Shown piece by piece: positions 8,868 to 17,760 of a stretch of 64,000 nt of DNA. This stretch comes from Bacteroidales bacterium. Lineage in GTDB: Bacteria; Bacteroidota; Bacteroidia; Bacteroidales; F082. Below the pieces are notes generated by a model. That model searched no databases. It had not been told where the DNA came from and saw only the letters and a list, made by a program, of their open reading frames with translations. The DNA is taken from positions 31,551 to 95,550 of the forward strand of contig JALNZU010000011.1 of assembly GCA_023229245.1 (NCBI GenBank), in the 5' to 3' direction. Position 1 is the first letter of the stretch, and every line of letters begins with the position of its first letter. The position numbers and the translations under genes were made by a program.

Positions 8868-10073
8868 ATGGAAATAGTTAGCATACTTTTATCTGTAATA
8901 GGTTGGATGACATATATATATCTGACATTCACAGCATTATATCTATTCGCTTTCTCTTTTGCATCTTTGTTTAGAGTGCCAGCACTAAAAGTGCCGGACA
9001 TCCCACACCGCAAAATTGCCATACTCATACCCTGCTATCAGGAAGATGAGATCATTCTAGAAGTGGCAAAAGAAGCACTGAATCAAGATTATCCTAAGGA
9101 ATTGTTTGATATAGTGATCATTGCAGATAACTTTCAATCAGATACCATAGAAAAGCTACAAAAGCTACCGCTGATACTGTTCAACGAGAAGTTTCCAATC
9201 AGTACCAAAACCAGGGCACTCAATCATGCACTAAAGCATCTGACACAAAACAAATACGATTTAGTTTGTATTTTAGATGCCGACAACATTATGGAACCTG
9301 ATTTCCTGGCCAAAATGAATCAGGCATTACATCAAGACTGTGTAGCAGTGCAAGGCCATCGTATCGCCAAAAACCTCAACACTCCATTTGCCATACTCGA
9401 CGCCATAAGCGAAGAGATCAACAATAATATCTTCAGAAAAGGACATATACGGTTAGGGCTGTCGTCGGCATTGATAGGATCAGCCATGTTGTTTGATTAT
9501 CACTTCTTTAAAGACTTAATGGCAGATATAGAAGTAGTAGGTGGGTTCGACAAAGAAATTGAATTGCGGCTGATGCGCGACGGCTACCGTATCAATTATC
9601 TGCCTGATGCGTATGTTTATGATGAAAAAGTTCAAAACGCAAAAGCCTTCTCAAGGCAAAGAAGGAGATGGCTCTCGGCACAGTTTCATTATTTTGGCAT
9701 ACATTTCATACCTGCTTTAAAAGCTTTTTTTAAAAAAGGAAATATAGAATACCTCAATAAAGCATTACAATATCTGCAACTTCCGCGTATTCTGACATTA
9801 GGTCTGCTGTTTCTTATCGCCCTGTTACATCTGTTTCTCTCCACCTCTGAAATGACTATTCTCTGGCTTTCATCTCTAATTATCATCATATTAGCTTTAT
9901 TATTGGCAATACCTTCCACATTTTATAAAAAGGAAACTTTAAAGGCTATCCTATATCTTCCAGTGGGATTCCTGTTTATGTTGTTATCTTTACTCAAAAT
10001 TAAAGGAGCTAACGAACGTTTTATCCATACCAAGCACACATTTAATGCTTTTCAAATCAAGAAAAAGAAGTAA
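8868..10073 (+). CDS. Membrane-associated glycosyltransferase family 2 (cellulose-synthase-like), copy 2
   Basis: A 401-residue paralogue of the protein at 6678, with the same architecture: N-terminal membrane helix, AILIPCYQEDEIILEVAKEA, VCILDADN, a QRRRW motif and two to three C-terminal membrane segments. Both copies share the tracts VQGHR.AKN.NTP.A.LDAISEEINN and GLSSALIGS, so common descent is plain. Copy 2 has VVGGFDKEIE where copy 1 has SVGEDKELE near the acceptor-side acidic motif, which may reflect a change in substrate. The gene closes the first part of the polysaccharide operon; a 167-nt gap with a promoter-like sequence follows. Confidence 0.82.
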   Translation: MEIVSILLSVIGWMTYIYLTFTALYLFAFSFASLFRVPALKVPDIPHRKIAILIPCYQEDEIILEVAKEALNQDYPKELFDIVIIADNFQSDTIEKLQKLPLILFNEKFPISTKTRALNHALKHLTQNKYDLVCILDADNIMEPDFLAKMNQALHQDCVAVQGHRIAKNLNTPFAILDAISEEINNNIFRKGHIRLGLSSALIGSAMLFDYHFFKDLMADIEVVGGFDKEIELRLMRDGYRINYLPDAYVYDEKVQNAKAFSRQRRRWLSAQFHYFGIHFIPALKAFFKKGNIEYLNKALQYLQLPRILTLGLLFLIALLHLFLSTSEMTILWLSSLIIIILALLLAIPSTFYKKETLKAILYLPVGFLFMLLSLLKIKGANERFIHTKHTFNAFQIKKKK

Positions 10074-10107
10074 TTTGCCAACACCTAATTTATTGGCTAT
10101 ACATTTG
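10074..10107 (+). promoter_or_regulatory. Candidate Bacteroidota promoter inside the polysaccharide cluster
   Basis: TTTG (10074-10077), 22 nt spacer, TACATTTG (10100-10107) matches the known Bacteroidota form TTG-N17-23-TAnnTTTG. It lies in the only sizeable gap of the cluster and would transcribe 10241 onward with a 5' leader of about 125 nt. Confidence 0.45.
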
Positions 10108-10240
10108 AAACAGACACAGGGCTTTTCAGTCATGTGTAGCTATAAAAAATGGGTAAAAAGTTTTGGGAAAGCAGAGCAATTCTATCAATCTACATAGTTA
10201 GAATTGTTTTACATATAGATACTTACAAAATTTTAAACGG

Positions 10241-11380
10241 ATGAAAATAGGAATAGAAGGTCAACGCTTGTTTCGGGTGAAAAAGCACGGCATGGACATG
10301 GTCGCTTTGGAGCTGATTCGTAACTTACAAAAGATAGACCGCGAGAATGAGTATTTTATCTTTGTAGCACCAGATGAAGACCGAAGCTGTTTACAGCCAA
10401 CTGATAACTTTCATATCATCGAACTAAAAGGTGGCTTCTACCCTATTTGGGAACAATTTGCCCTACCCAAAGCAGCCAAAAAATATGGCTGCGACCTGTT
10501 GCATTGCACCAGCAATACAGCACCTATCAACGGAGATATTCCATTAATAATTACCCTGCATGATATTATTTATCTGGAAGGCATCAGTCTGTTTAAAAAA
10601 GGAGGTACATGGTATCAGAAATTTGGCAATATGTATCGCAGGTACGTAGTACCCAAGGTGGTAAATAAAAGCCAACGCATCATTACTGTATCACATTTTG
10701 AAAAAAACCGCATACGCGAATTTTTTGGATTTCCTGCTGAAGATAAGCGTTTAGTGGCAATTTATAACGGAGTTAGCGAACATTTCCGATCAGTAAAGGA
10801 TACACAGGAACTAACACGCGTAAAAGACAAGTATCGCTTACCTGATACCTATGCGTTTTTCTTAGGTAATACCGATCCTAAAAAAAACACCTTAGGAGTA
10901 TTGCGAGCTTTCTCAGATTATCTCAAAGAAGGCAATAAACCATTTACCCTTGTCATGCTTGACTACGAGAGATCAGCGTTAGAAACACTGCTCAGAGAGA
11001 TAGGTGACAAAGAACTGATCAACCATATCCATCTCACTGGTTATGTGGTTAATACCGATCTACCCTCTATCTATAGTCAGGCAGAGTTATTCCTGTATCC
11101 ATCCTTGCGTGAGAGCTTTGGCATTCCTATGTTAGAGGCAATGAAATGTGGTACTCCCGTTATTACTTCCAACACCTCCAGCATGCCCGAAGTATCGGGC
11201 GATGCAGCTTTGATAATCGACCCTTTCAGACCGGAAGAAATAAAACAAGCCATGAGCCGGTTGATGAGCGACCAGGCTCTGCGCAGTGAGCTGATAGAAA
11301 AAGGATTTATACAAGCCGAAAAATTTTCATGGATGAACATGGCTCAACAAGTATTGAACCTGTATCAGGAAATTAAATAA
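10241..11380 (+). CDS. Glycosyltransferase family 4 (GT-B)
   Basis: A 379-residue GT-B enzyme with the GT4 retaining signature RESFGIPMLEAMKCGTPVI (the EX7E motif spans ESFGIPMLE), followed by SNTSSMPEVSGDAAL, which contacts the nucleotide-sugar diphosphate. The N-terminus MKIGIEGQRLFRVKKHGMD is the acceptor-domain start seen in mannosyl- and other hexosyltransferases of O-antigen clusters. It should act at the cytoplasmic face, adding one sugar to the lipid-linked repeat. It is the first gene after the internal gap at 10074-10240 and is followed 29 nt later by another GT-B protein. The sugar cannot be read from the sequence. Confidence 0.88.
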   Translation: MKIGIEGQRLFRVKKHGMDMVALELIRNLQKIDRENEYFIFVAPDEDRSCLQPTDNFHIIELKGGFYPIWEQFALPKAAKKYGCDLLHCTSNTAPINGDIPLIITLHDIIYLEGISLFKKGGTWYQKFGNMYRRYVVPKVVNKSQRIITVSHFEKNRIREFFGFPAEDKRLVAIYNGVSEHFRSVKDTQELTRVKDKYRLPDTYAFFLGNTDPKKNTLGVLRAFSDYLKEGNKPFTLVMLDYERSALETLLREIGDKELINHIHLTGYVVNTDLPSIYSQAELFLYPSLRESFGIPMLEAMKCGTPVITSNTSSMPEVSGDAALIIDPFRPEEIKQAMSRLMSDQALRSELIEKGFIQAEKFSWMNMAQQVLNLYQEIK

Positions 11381-11409
11381 ACAAGATGAACCGGTAATAA
11401 GATGGTATT

Positions 11410-12612
11410 ATGATCCGAAACAGAGATTTTATCGTCATTGGACTTCAAGCCTTAGACAGCAGGATAGGAAGCAATTGCATCAACTTAGCATATGAGTTTG
11501 CCAAGCACAACCGAGTGTTGTATGTCAACTATCCCTTAGATAGGCTAACCAAAATACGAGAGCGAAAAGACCCTTTGATCCAAAAGCGCATCCGTATCAA
11601 CAAAGGCATTGAGCCGGCATTGGTACAGATCAATGAAAATATGTGGAACCTATATCCGCAAACTACATTGGAATCTATCAGCCAACTGCCGTATGACGGC
11701 CTTTTTGACAGGCTGAACAAGATCAATAACAAGCGCTTTGCCCGACAGATCCGAAAAGCTGTTCAACAACTTGGTTTTAAAGATTATTTTATATTCAACG
11801 ACAGCGATATGTTCCGTGGGTTTTATCTTAAAGAGTTGTTGCAGCCCGAGATGTATATCTATTATACCCGCGATAACCTGATTGCTGTTGACTACTGGAA
11901 GAAGCAAGGAATACGTATAGAAGCCCGGCTGATGGAAAAGGCCGATCTGATAGTAGCCAACTCAACCTATTTAGCAGAACATGCAAAACAGTTCAACCCC
12001 TACTCATACTATGTCGGTCAGGGCTGCGATGTGAGTCTTTTTGACAAGCAACTGATCAAAGATATACCTAAGGATATTGCCTCAATACCAAAACCAATCA
12101 TAGGCTATATAGGAGCTTTATTTTCACTTCGACTAGATATAGAAGTATTGAGCCATATCGCCAAACAAAATCCCGAATGGTCTGTAGTATTGGTAGGTCC
12201 CGAAGATGATACATTTAAAAACAGTGAGTTACACCAGTTAGATAACGTTTATTTTCTGGGAGCAAAAAAAATGGAAGAACTTCCTTCCTATTTGTTTGCG
12301 TTTGATGTAGCCATTAACCCACAAAAATTAAATGAGGTAACTATTGGCAATTATCCCCGTAAAATAGATGAATATTTAGCTATGGGTAAGCCAACGGTTG
12401 CTACCCGAACCAAGGCTATGGAAGTGTTTGAGGAATATACTTACTTAGCTGAGACTAAAGAAGAGTATGTAAGTCTGATCGAAAAAGCTTTGCAAGAAAA
12501 TAATTCAGAGTTGGAAGCCGGTCGAGAGCTGTTTGCACGAAGCCATACATGGGAAAATAACGTGAAAGAGATTTATAACCGGATGATATATATTCTTCAA
12601 AAACCACAATAG
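11410..12612 (+). CDS. GT-B glycosyltransferase (TuaH-like)
   Basis: A 400-residue GT-B type protein. The N-terminus (FIVIGLQALDSRIGSNCINL then VLYVNYP) and the C-terminal IGNYPRKIDEYLAMGKPTVA resemble TuaH-like and related family-1/4 transferases. The C-terminal region uses K-x-x-E-Y-L-A-M-G-K-P in place of the more usual EAMACG box. It probably adds a sugar to the glycan repeat or modifies the finished chain. It sits 29 nt after the GT4 gene and 7 nt before an acyltransferase gene. Function is inferred from fold-level motifs and operon context. Confidence 0.72.
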   Translation: MIRNRDFIVIGLQALDSRIGSNCINLAYEFAKHNRVLYVNYPLDRLTKIRERKDPLIQKRIRINKGIEPALVQINENMWNLYPQTTLESISQLPYDGLFDRLNKINNKRFARQIRKAVQQLGFKDYFIFNDSDMFRGFYLKELLQPEMYIYYTRDNLIAVDYWKKQGIRIEARLMEKADLIVANSTYLAEHAKQFNPYSYYVGQGCDVSLFDKQLIKDIPKDIASIPKPIIGYIGALFSLRLDIEVLSHIAKQNPEWSVVLVGPEDDTFKNSELHQLDNVYFLGAKKMEELPSYLFAFDVAINPQKLNEVTIGNYPRKIDEYLAMGKPTVATRTKAMEVFEEYTYLAETKEEYVSLIEKALQENNSELEAGRELFARSHTWENNVKEIYNRMIYILQKPQ

Positions 12613-12619
12613 GCTTAGT

Positions 12620-13240
12620 ATGATGGGATTGACTAACAAAATAAAATCATCGCCTGGGCTTAAAAAATTAGCTTTATGGATGCTGATGCCCCGTAATCAG
12701 GCTCGTCCCCGGTTATGGGTGAGGTGGTTTTTGAATCCATTTATACATCATAAAGCGAAAGGGGCTCGTATCCGTCGCCGGACACGCATAGATGTGATGC
12801 CGTTTAACCGCTTTTCTGTCGGACGTAATTCGACCATAGAAGATTTTGCAACAGTGAACAACGGCGTAGGAGATGTCATCATAGGCGAGCGGACACGCAT
12901 TGGATTAGGTTGTGTTGTGATAGGTCCGGTTTATATAGGAAATGATATTATGTTTGCCCAAAACATAGTCGTATCCGGCTTAAATCACGGATATCAGGAT
13001 ATACATAGCCCACCAAGTCTGCAAGCAGTTGAGACAAAACAAATCGTCATAGAAGACGATGTCTGGATAGGCGCTAATGCAGTGATCACAGCAGGAGTAA
13101 CCATTGGAAAACATGCAGTGATAGCTGCTGGTAGCATAGTAACACGTTCAGTAGCACCTTTTACAGTGGTAGGAGGAAACCCAGCCAAACCACTTCGACA
13201 ATTCAATGCAGAGACCAATCAATGGGAAAAAACAACATAA
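12620..13240 (+). CDS. Hexapeptide-repeat O-acyltransferase
   Basis: A 206-residue left-handed beta-helix acyltransferase. Imperfect hexapeptide repeats ([LIV]-G-x4) run from about residue 65 to 185, with DVIIGERTRIGLGCVVIG and DDVWIGANAVITAGVTIG clear, and a candidate catalytic histidine in SGLNHGY. The C-terminal VVGGNPAKPLR is the usual CoA-binding end of the WbbJ/maltose-acetyltransferase group. It probably O-acetylates a sugar of the repeat unit. The basic N-terminal 50 residues may hold it at the membrane. Spacing to neighbours is 7 and 9 nt. Two ATG codons are close together; the first gives MMGLTNK. Confidence 0.85.
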   Translation: MMGLTNKIKSSPGLKKLALWMLMPRNQARPRLWVRWFLNPFIHHKAKGARIRRRTRIDVMPFNRFSVGRNSTIEDFATVNNGVGDVIIGERTRIGLGCVVIGPVYIGNDIMFAQNIVVSGLNHGYQDIHSPPSLQAVETKQIVIEDDVWIGANAVITAGVTIGKHAVIAAGSIVTRSVAPFTVVGGNPAKPLRQFNAETNQWEKTT

Positions 13241-13249
13241 ATAACTAAA

Positions 13250-14050
13250 ATGCACAAATTAATTACTTTTATACGATACCTTGCCGACTATGCACGCTAT
13301 GGCCAAATGCGACTGATGGCAGCCTCTATCATTTTTGTACTGACTAAGAAATCGTTTGTCAGAACCAGGTTGTTCAGAGGGAAATTAGGATATTTTCTCC
13401 ATCGCAAAGGAACCCTCGACTTTCAGTTTGGTAATTATGCCTATGAGTGGAACGTCAAGAAATGCTTCATAGAGCATAGCCCTCATTATAATATCTTTAT
13501 TGATATAGGAGCAAATATAGGCACTTATACCATCATGCTTGCCGGAAAAGGCATGCGAACCTATGCATTTGAACCAGTGTATGAAAATTATAAAGCACTG
13601 AAGATCAATGTAATGTTAAACAACTTAGAAGATAAAACGACTTTGTTTAATGTAGGACTAAGCAATAGGCAAACTACTGCTACTTTTGCCTTTGACCCAC
13701 TCAACACAGGCGCCTCACACTTAGATATATTACCAGCCGAAAACGAAGCTGCCGAATTGCGAAGCATCCCAACAACCATACAACTCACGCTCTTAGATAA
13801 TATGTACGATAAAATACACCTCAATGGTACCGACAAAGTATTGGTAAAAATTGATGTAGAAGGAATGGAAACAGAAGTGTTGAAAGGCGCTACAAACTTC
13901 ATCAAATCGCAAAAAGAGCTGTTTCTAATCATCGAAAGCGTACACTCAGGCGAAGAAAACCTGAAAGCGATTTTAAACTCTATCGCAAAATTTGAATATT
14001 ATCCTATTGATGAGCTGAATTTTGCCGCAAAGAAAATTGATAACCTGTAA
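13250..14050 (+). CDS. FkbM-family SAM-dependent methyltransferase
   Basis: A 266-residue class I methyltransferase. Motif I is FIDIGANIGTYTIMLA, the acidic strand-2 end is AFEPVYENY, and the FkbM-type signature KIDVEGMETEVLKGA occurs near residue 205. FkbM proteins usually O-methylate sugars or polyketides, so here it probably methylates a hydroxyl of the polysaccharide, perhaps as a cap. It lies 9 nt after the acyltransferase and 9 nt before a membrane GT2, inside the glycan operon. The target position is unknown. Confidence 0.85.
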   Translation: MHKLITFIRYLADYARYGQMRLMAASIIFVLTKKSFVRTRLFRGKLGYFLHRKGTLDFQFGNYAYEWNVKKCFIEHSPHYNIFIDIGANIGTYTIMLAGKGMRTYAFEPVYENYKALKINVMLNNLEDKTTLFNVGLSNRQTTATFAFDPLNTGASHLDILPAENEAAELRSIPTTIQLTLLDNMYDKIHLNGTDKVLVKIDVEGMETEVLKGATNFIKSQKELFLIIESVHSGEENLKAILNSIAKFEYYPIDELNFAAKKIDNL

Positions 14051-14059
14051 TGTGCATCT

Positions 14060-15259
14060 ATGTTACTTTTATGTAAAATTTTATTCTGGATATTTCTTTT
14101 CATAGTGTTCTATGCCTATATAGGTTATGGGATGCTGCTGTATTTGATGGTACGTATTAAGCGTGTGATCCGTAAGAAAAAACCGGTTCATCAGGATGGG
14201 TATGAACCCCCCGTCACACTTTTTGTTGCAGCCTATAACGAGAAAGACTATGCTGATGCAAAAGTAGCTAACTCATTTTCTTTGGATTATCCGGCAGAGA
14301 AAGTCAAGCAGGTATGGGTTACAGACGGCTCTGATGATGGCACTCCTGAACTATTGCAGAAATATTCGACACAAGGAGTACAAGTGTATCATAAACCTGA
14401 GAGAGGCGGTAAGATAGGTGCAATGAACAGGGGTATTCAATTTGTGAACACACCTATAGTCATATTCTCCGACGGCAATACCATGCTTGGCAATGAAAGC
14501 ATCAGGCGAATCGTCAATTTATTTGCCGATCCTAAGGTTGGCTGTGTGGCAGGCGAGAAAAGGATATACCGAAAAGAAAAAGATGCCGCTGCCGCTACAG
14601 AAGGGGTATATTGGAAATACGAGTCGCTGCTCAAAAAGTGGGATGCCGAGCTGTATTCAGTGGTAGGAGCTGCCGGCGAGCTATTTGCCATACGTACCGA
14701 GCTATTCGAAGAAGTAGAAAAAGATACACTGTTGGATGACTTCATCATCTCGTTGCGCGTAGCCATGAAAGGTTACACCATTCAATACGATCCGGAAGCC
14801 TATGCCATAGAAACTGCCTCAGCCAATGTGAAGGAAGAACTGAAACGAAAAGTAAGAATAGCTGCAGGCGGTATCCAAAGCATCATTCGGCTGGCTCCTT
14901 TATTAAATATTTTCAAATACGGTCTTTTGAGCTTTCAATATATCTCACATAGAGTACTACGCTGGACATTAGCTCCTCTATCACTGATACTGATATTCCT
15001 GATCAATCTTTTTCTGTTTCTCAATGCCGGTATCACCAACTTCTCAGATATGTATGTCTGGCTCTTCTACGGACAGCTTGCCTTTTACATTCTTGCCGCC
15101 ATAGGATGGTACTTTGAGAATAAAGCCGTTCGCATCAAAGCCTTATTTATCCCTTACTACTTCACTGTGATGAACTTAGCCGTGATGATGGGGATAAAAC
15201 GGTACTTCAAAGGCAGCCAGTCGGTAAACTGGGAAAGAGCCAAACGGGCTACCAAATAA
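14060..15259 (+). CDS. Membrane glycosyltransferase family 2
   Basis: A 399-residue integral membrane GT2 with an N-terminal helix, the GT-A core (VTLFVAAYNEKDYADAKVAN, WVTDGSDDGTPELL, IFSDGNTM) and three C-terminal helices. DDFIISLRVAMKGY supplies the likely catalytic acidic residues. The QxxRW region is weak (KRKVRIAAGGIQS instead), so this is unlike the two QRRRW proteins at 6678 and 8868 and probably not a recent copy of them. It resembles poly-GlcNAc-synthase-like and related GT2 proteins. It could initiate or extend the glycan; I cannot say which. It precedes the secreted beta-helix gene by 15 nt. Confidence 0.82.
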   Translation: MLLLCKILFWIFLFIVFYAYIGYGMLLYLMVRIKRVIRKKKPVHQDGYEPPVTLFVAAYNEKDYADAKVANSFSLDYPAEKVKQVWVTDGSDDGTPELLQKYSTQGVQVYHKPERGGKIGAMNRGIQFVNTPIVIFSDGNTMLGNESIRRIVNLFADPKVGCVAGEKRIYRKEKDAAAATEGVYWKYESLLKKWDAELYSVVGAAGELFAIRTELFEEVEKDTLLDDFIISLRVAMKGYTIQYDPEAYAIETASANVKEELKRKVRIAAGGIQSIIRLAPLLNIFKYGLLSFQYISHRVLRWTLAPLSLILIFLINLFLFLNAGITNFSDMYVWLFYGQLAFYILAAIGWYFENKAVRIKALFIPYYFTVMNLAVMMGIKRYFKGSQSVNWERAKRATK

Positions 15260-15274
15260 AACAATTACATATCC

Positions 15275-16915
15275 ATGAAAGTATTCAGCTGGTTACTTGG
15301 TATTTTATGCACTATGACAGGAATACAAGCTACTGCTCAATCATGTTCGATCAGTATTCCCACAACACAAAATACTATAGATGGGAGCCAGTTTTTGCCA
15401 GGAGATACTATTTGCTTAGAACCCGGGCTACGTTCCTATCTTCTGATTACTAACTGTACTGGCACCGCTTCACAACCAATAGTTTTCATCAACAAAACGG
15501 GCATAGTGCGTATAGATACCGATCATTATTACGGGATCAAGCTTGCCCGATCCAGCCACGTTAAGATCATCGGCAATATCGGTCATAGCTCTGAGTACGG
15601 GATAGTGATCCAAAGAGTTGGTAATGGAGCAGGGATCAGTCTGGATGAGCTGAGTACGGATATTGAATTGGCTTATTTGGAAATATCGAATACCGCCATA
15701 GGAGGAATTTATGCCAAGACTGATCCCGACTGCAGCTTCACGGCCACACGTGATTCGTTTACGATGTATAATCTGCATATTCATCATTGCTATCTGCACG
15801 ATATAGCAGATGAAGGTATGTATATAGGAAGTACTAAATATACCGGTCAGTATCTGCCTGATTGTGATACTACTGTATTCCCTCATTATATCTATGGTGT
15901 TGAAGTTCACGATAATATCATCGAACGCACTGGCTGGGACGGTATACAGGTGAGTTCCAGCCCATTGGATTGCAGGATTTACAATAATATAATACGCGAA
16001 GATTCCTATGCCGAAGTTCCCGATCAAATGTCGGGTATACTCATTGGAGGTGGCTCCGTATGCGACTGCTACAATAATATCATAGCTGATGGAAAAGGCG
16101 ACGGGATTGATATATTCGGGCATCAGAAAATGAAGATATACAACAACCTCATACTCAGATCCGGCAGAACCTTTCAACCTGGAAATGAAACGGCATACAA
16201 ACATGGGATATTCGTTGGTAACTCCCCAGGAGGTGAATCATCTACGCTGCATATCATGCATAATACGATCATCAGCCCAAAAAGTGAGGGAATCAAGTTT
16301 TTTAATACGAATAGCTCCGGTAATCTGATTTTCAATAATATAGTAACTAATCCTGGATCCTATCAAACCATAGGCAAACAGGCATATTTTAATCCAGCAC
16401 TGCCAGACAGCTATTTTTCGGTACGGAACAATATGTTTTCTGAATATCCGCAATCCATAAAATTTGTGGACTATCAATCCGATGACTTCGATCTTCAAGC
16501 TTCTTCAACTGCGGTCAATACCGGCTTTGATGCCGGACTTAATGCAGTTAGCTTCGACCTGTTGGACAGACCCCGCCCACATAATCAAGGCTATGACATT
16601 GGTGCTTTCGAATGCCAAGACCCACATGCAATGATCCAGTTGCCAGACGCAACGGCAAGCAATATTACTGTAGAACCAAATCCGGTGACAGATAAATTGT
16701 ATGTTACCATAGCTAATAAGGTTGAACATATCATTCAGTATCAGATCATAACCGTACACGGGTACCCAATCAGCCGCCCAAGTTCACTCAACGTTCCTGC
16801 TCATCAAAAAGAACGCCTGCAAATTGATGTATCAGAGCTGACAGCCGGTATCTATTTTTTAAGAATATTTAGTCAGGCTAAAGTTACCAACCTGGTTTTT
16901 GTAAAAAGTAATTGA
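15275..16915 (+). CDS. Secreted right-handed beta-helix protein with T9SS sorting tail
   Basis: A 546-residue exported protein. A signal peptide (MKVFSWLLGILCTMTGIQAT, probable cut after TAQ) is followed by a parallel beta-helix region (about 80-430) with many N-N-I-I turns such as YNNIIREDS and YNNIIADG. The last 80 residues form a type IX secretion sorting domain (VEPNPVTDKLYVT, then LTAGIYFLRI and a short strand to the end). It is expected to cross the outer membrane and be surface-anchored or released. Beta-helix folds of this kind include polysaccharide lyases and epimerases, and the position inside a glycan operon suggests the cluster's own polysaccharide as ligand or substrate, but no catalytic triad is evident. 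A long antisense ORF lies opposite and is ignored. Confidence 0.85.
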   Translation: MKVFSWLLGILCTMTGIQATAQSCSISIPTTQNTIDGSQFLPGDTICLEPGLRSYLLITNCTGTASQPIVFINKTGIVRIDTDHYYGIKLARSSHVKIIGNIGHSSEYGIVIQRVGNGAGISLDELSTDIELAYLEISNTAIGGIYAKTDPDCSFTATRDSFTMYNLHIHHCYLHDIADEGMYIGSTKYTGQYLPDCDTTVFPHYIYGVEVHDNIIERTGWDGIQVSSSPLDCRIYNNIIREDSYAEVPDQMSGILIGGGSVCDCYNNIIADGKGDGIDIFGHQKMKIYNNLILRSGRTFQPGNETAYKHGIFVGNSPGGESSTLHIMHNTIISPKSEGIKFFNTNSSGNLIFNNIVTNPGSYQTIGKQAYFNPALPDSYFSVRNNMFSEYPQSIKFVDYQSDDFDLQASSTAVNTGFDAGLNAVSFDLLDRPRPHNQGYDIGAFECQDPHAMIQLPDATASNITVEPNPVTDKLYVTIANKVEHIIQYQIITVHGYPISRPSSLNVPAHQKERLQIDVSELTAGIYFLRIFSQAKVTNLVFVKSN

Positions 16916-16920
16916 TCAGT

Positions 16921-17760
16921 ATGTCAAGCATTAAGGTCAGAATAAAACAGCTTATACCGGTAACTATTGGATATCATCTCAGAAACCTATTTCTGTTTTT
17001 CAAAGGTATAGCCTACAGAGGCGATGGCTATTTCTGTACTTTGTGTGGGCATAGCTATCGTAAATTCTTTGACGGTGGCTTTGATCTGCCTGTCATCAAA
17101 AAGCTAAATATCATTGGAGCCGGAAGGCGTGAAGCTGTCATCTGTCCGGGATGCGCCTCAACCGATAGAGACCGGCTGTTACATCAGCTGTTACGCCAAG
17201 AACACTTTCAACCATACCTGACAGAAAAGATACTACATATTGCACCAGAACCTGCATTATATCAATGGCTTATAAAGGCTGTCAAGGAAAAGAGCAAGTA
17301 TATACAAGGAGTGAAATACCATGAAGGATTTTATTACAGGAAACATATACAAATCATGGATTTGCTGAAGCTCCCTTTCAATGAAAACACGTTTAAATTA
17401 GTGATATGCAATCATGTGTTGGAACATGTGGAAAGCTACCAACAAGCCCTTGCAGAGATTTTACGAGTGCTAACACCAGGCGGAAAAGCAATACTACAAG
17501 TGCCTTGGTCAACCGTTTTAGAGCAAACTATTGAAGATACCAACCTGAAAACCAATAAGGAAAGAGAAGATGCTTTTGGACAGTTTGATCATGTGCGCCT
17601 GTTTGGAAAAGACTATCCACACTTAGTCGAGAAAGCTGGTTTTAAGTTAGAAATTCTATGGCCGGAGCAATTAGGATTGACCAAAGAATTGATCCATACT
17701 ATGCGGATCAATCCAAATGAATGTATTTTTGTGGGAACCAAAAGTGTATCCCATACATGA
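16921..17760 (+). CDS. SAM-dependent methyltransferase with N-terminal zinc ribbon
   Basis: A class I methyltransferase of 279 residues. Two CxxC knuckles near the N-terminus (FCTLCGHSYRKF and VICPGCASTDRDRLL) form a probable zinc ribbon before the Rossmann domain. The methyltransferase part has LHIAPEP, then LPFNENTFKLVICNHVLEHV and ILRVLTPGGKAILQVPWS, the Methyltransf_11-type core. It probably modifies a sugar or lipid-linked intermediate. A TTG at 16912 overlapping the previous stop would add three residues; the ATG at 16921 is the simpler choice. Its stop overlaps the next gene's start (ATGA at 17757-17760). Confidence 0.8.
   Translation: MSSIKVRIKQLIPVTIGYHLRNLFLFFKGIAYRGDGYFCTLCGHSYRKFFDGGFDLPVIKKLNIIGAGRREAVICPGCASTDRDRLLHQLLRQEHFQPYLTEKILHIAPEPALYQWLIKAVKEKSKYIQGVKYHEGFYYRKHIQIMDLLKLPFNENTFKLVICNHVLEHVESYQQALAEILRVLTPGGKAILQVPWSTVLEQTIEDTNLKTNKEREDAFGQFDHVRLFGKDYPHLVEKAGFKLEILWPEQLGLTKELIHTMRINPNECIFVGTKSVSHT

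Noticed and set aside
15470..16204. 244-codon ORF antisense to the beta-helix gene
   Set aside because: The opposite strand encodes a convincing secreted protein with signal peptide and sorting tail; the antisense translation shows no domain or secretion signal and is explained by codon bias.
17721..17756. Upstream ATG extension of the hybrid kinase
   Set aside because: It lies inside the methyltransferase gene and would place 12 polar residues before a good signal peptide.
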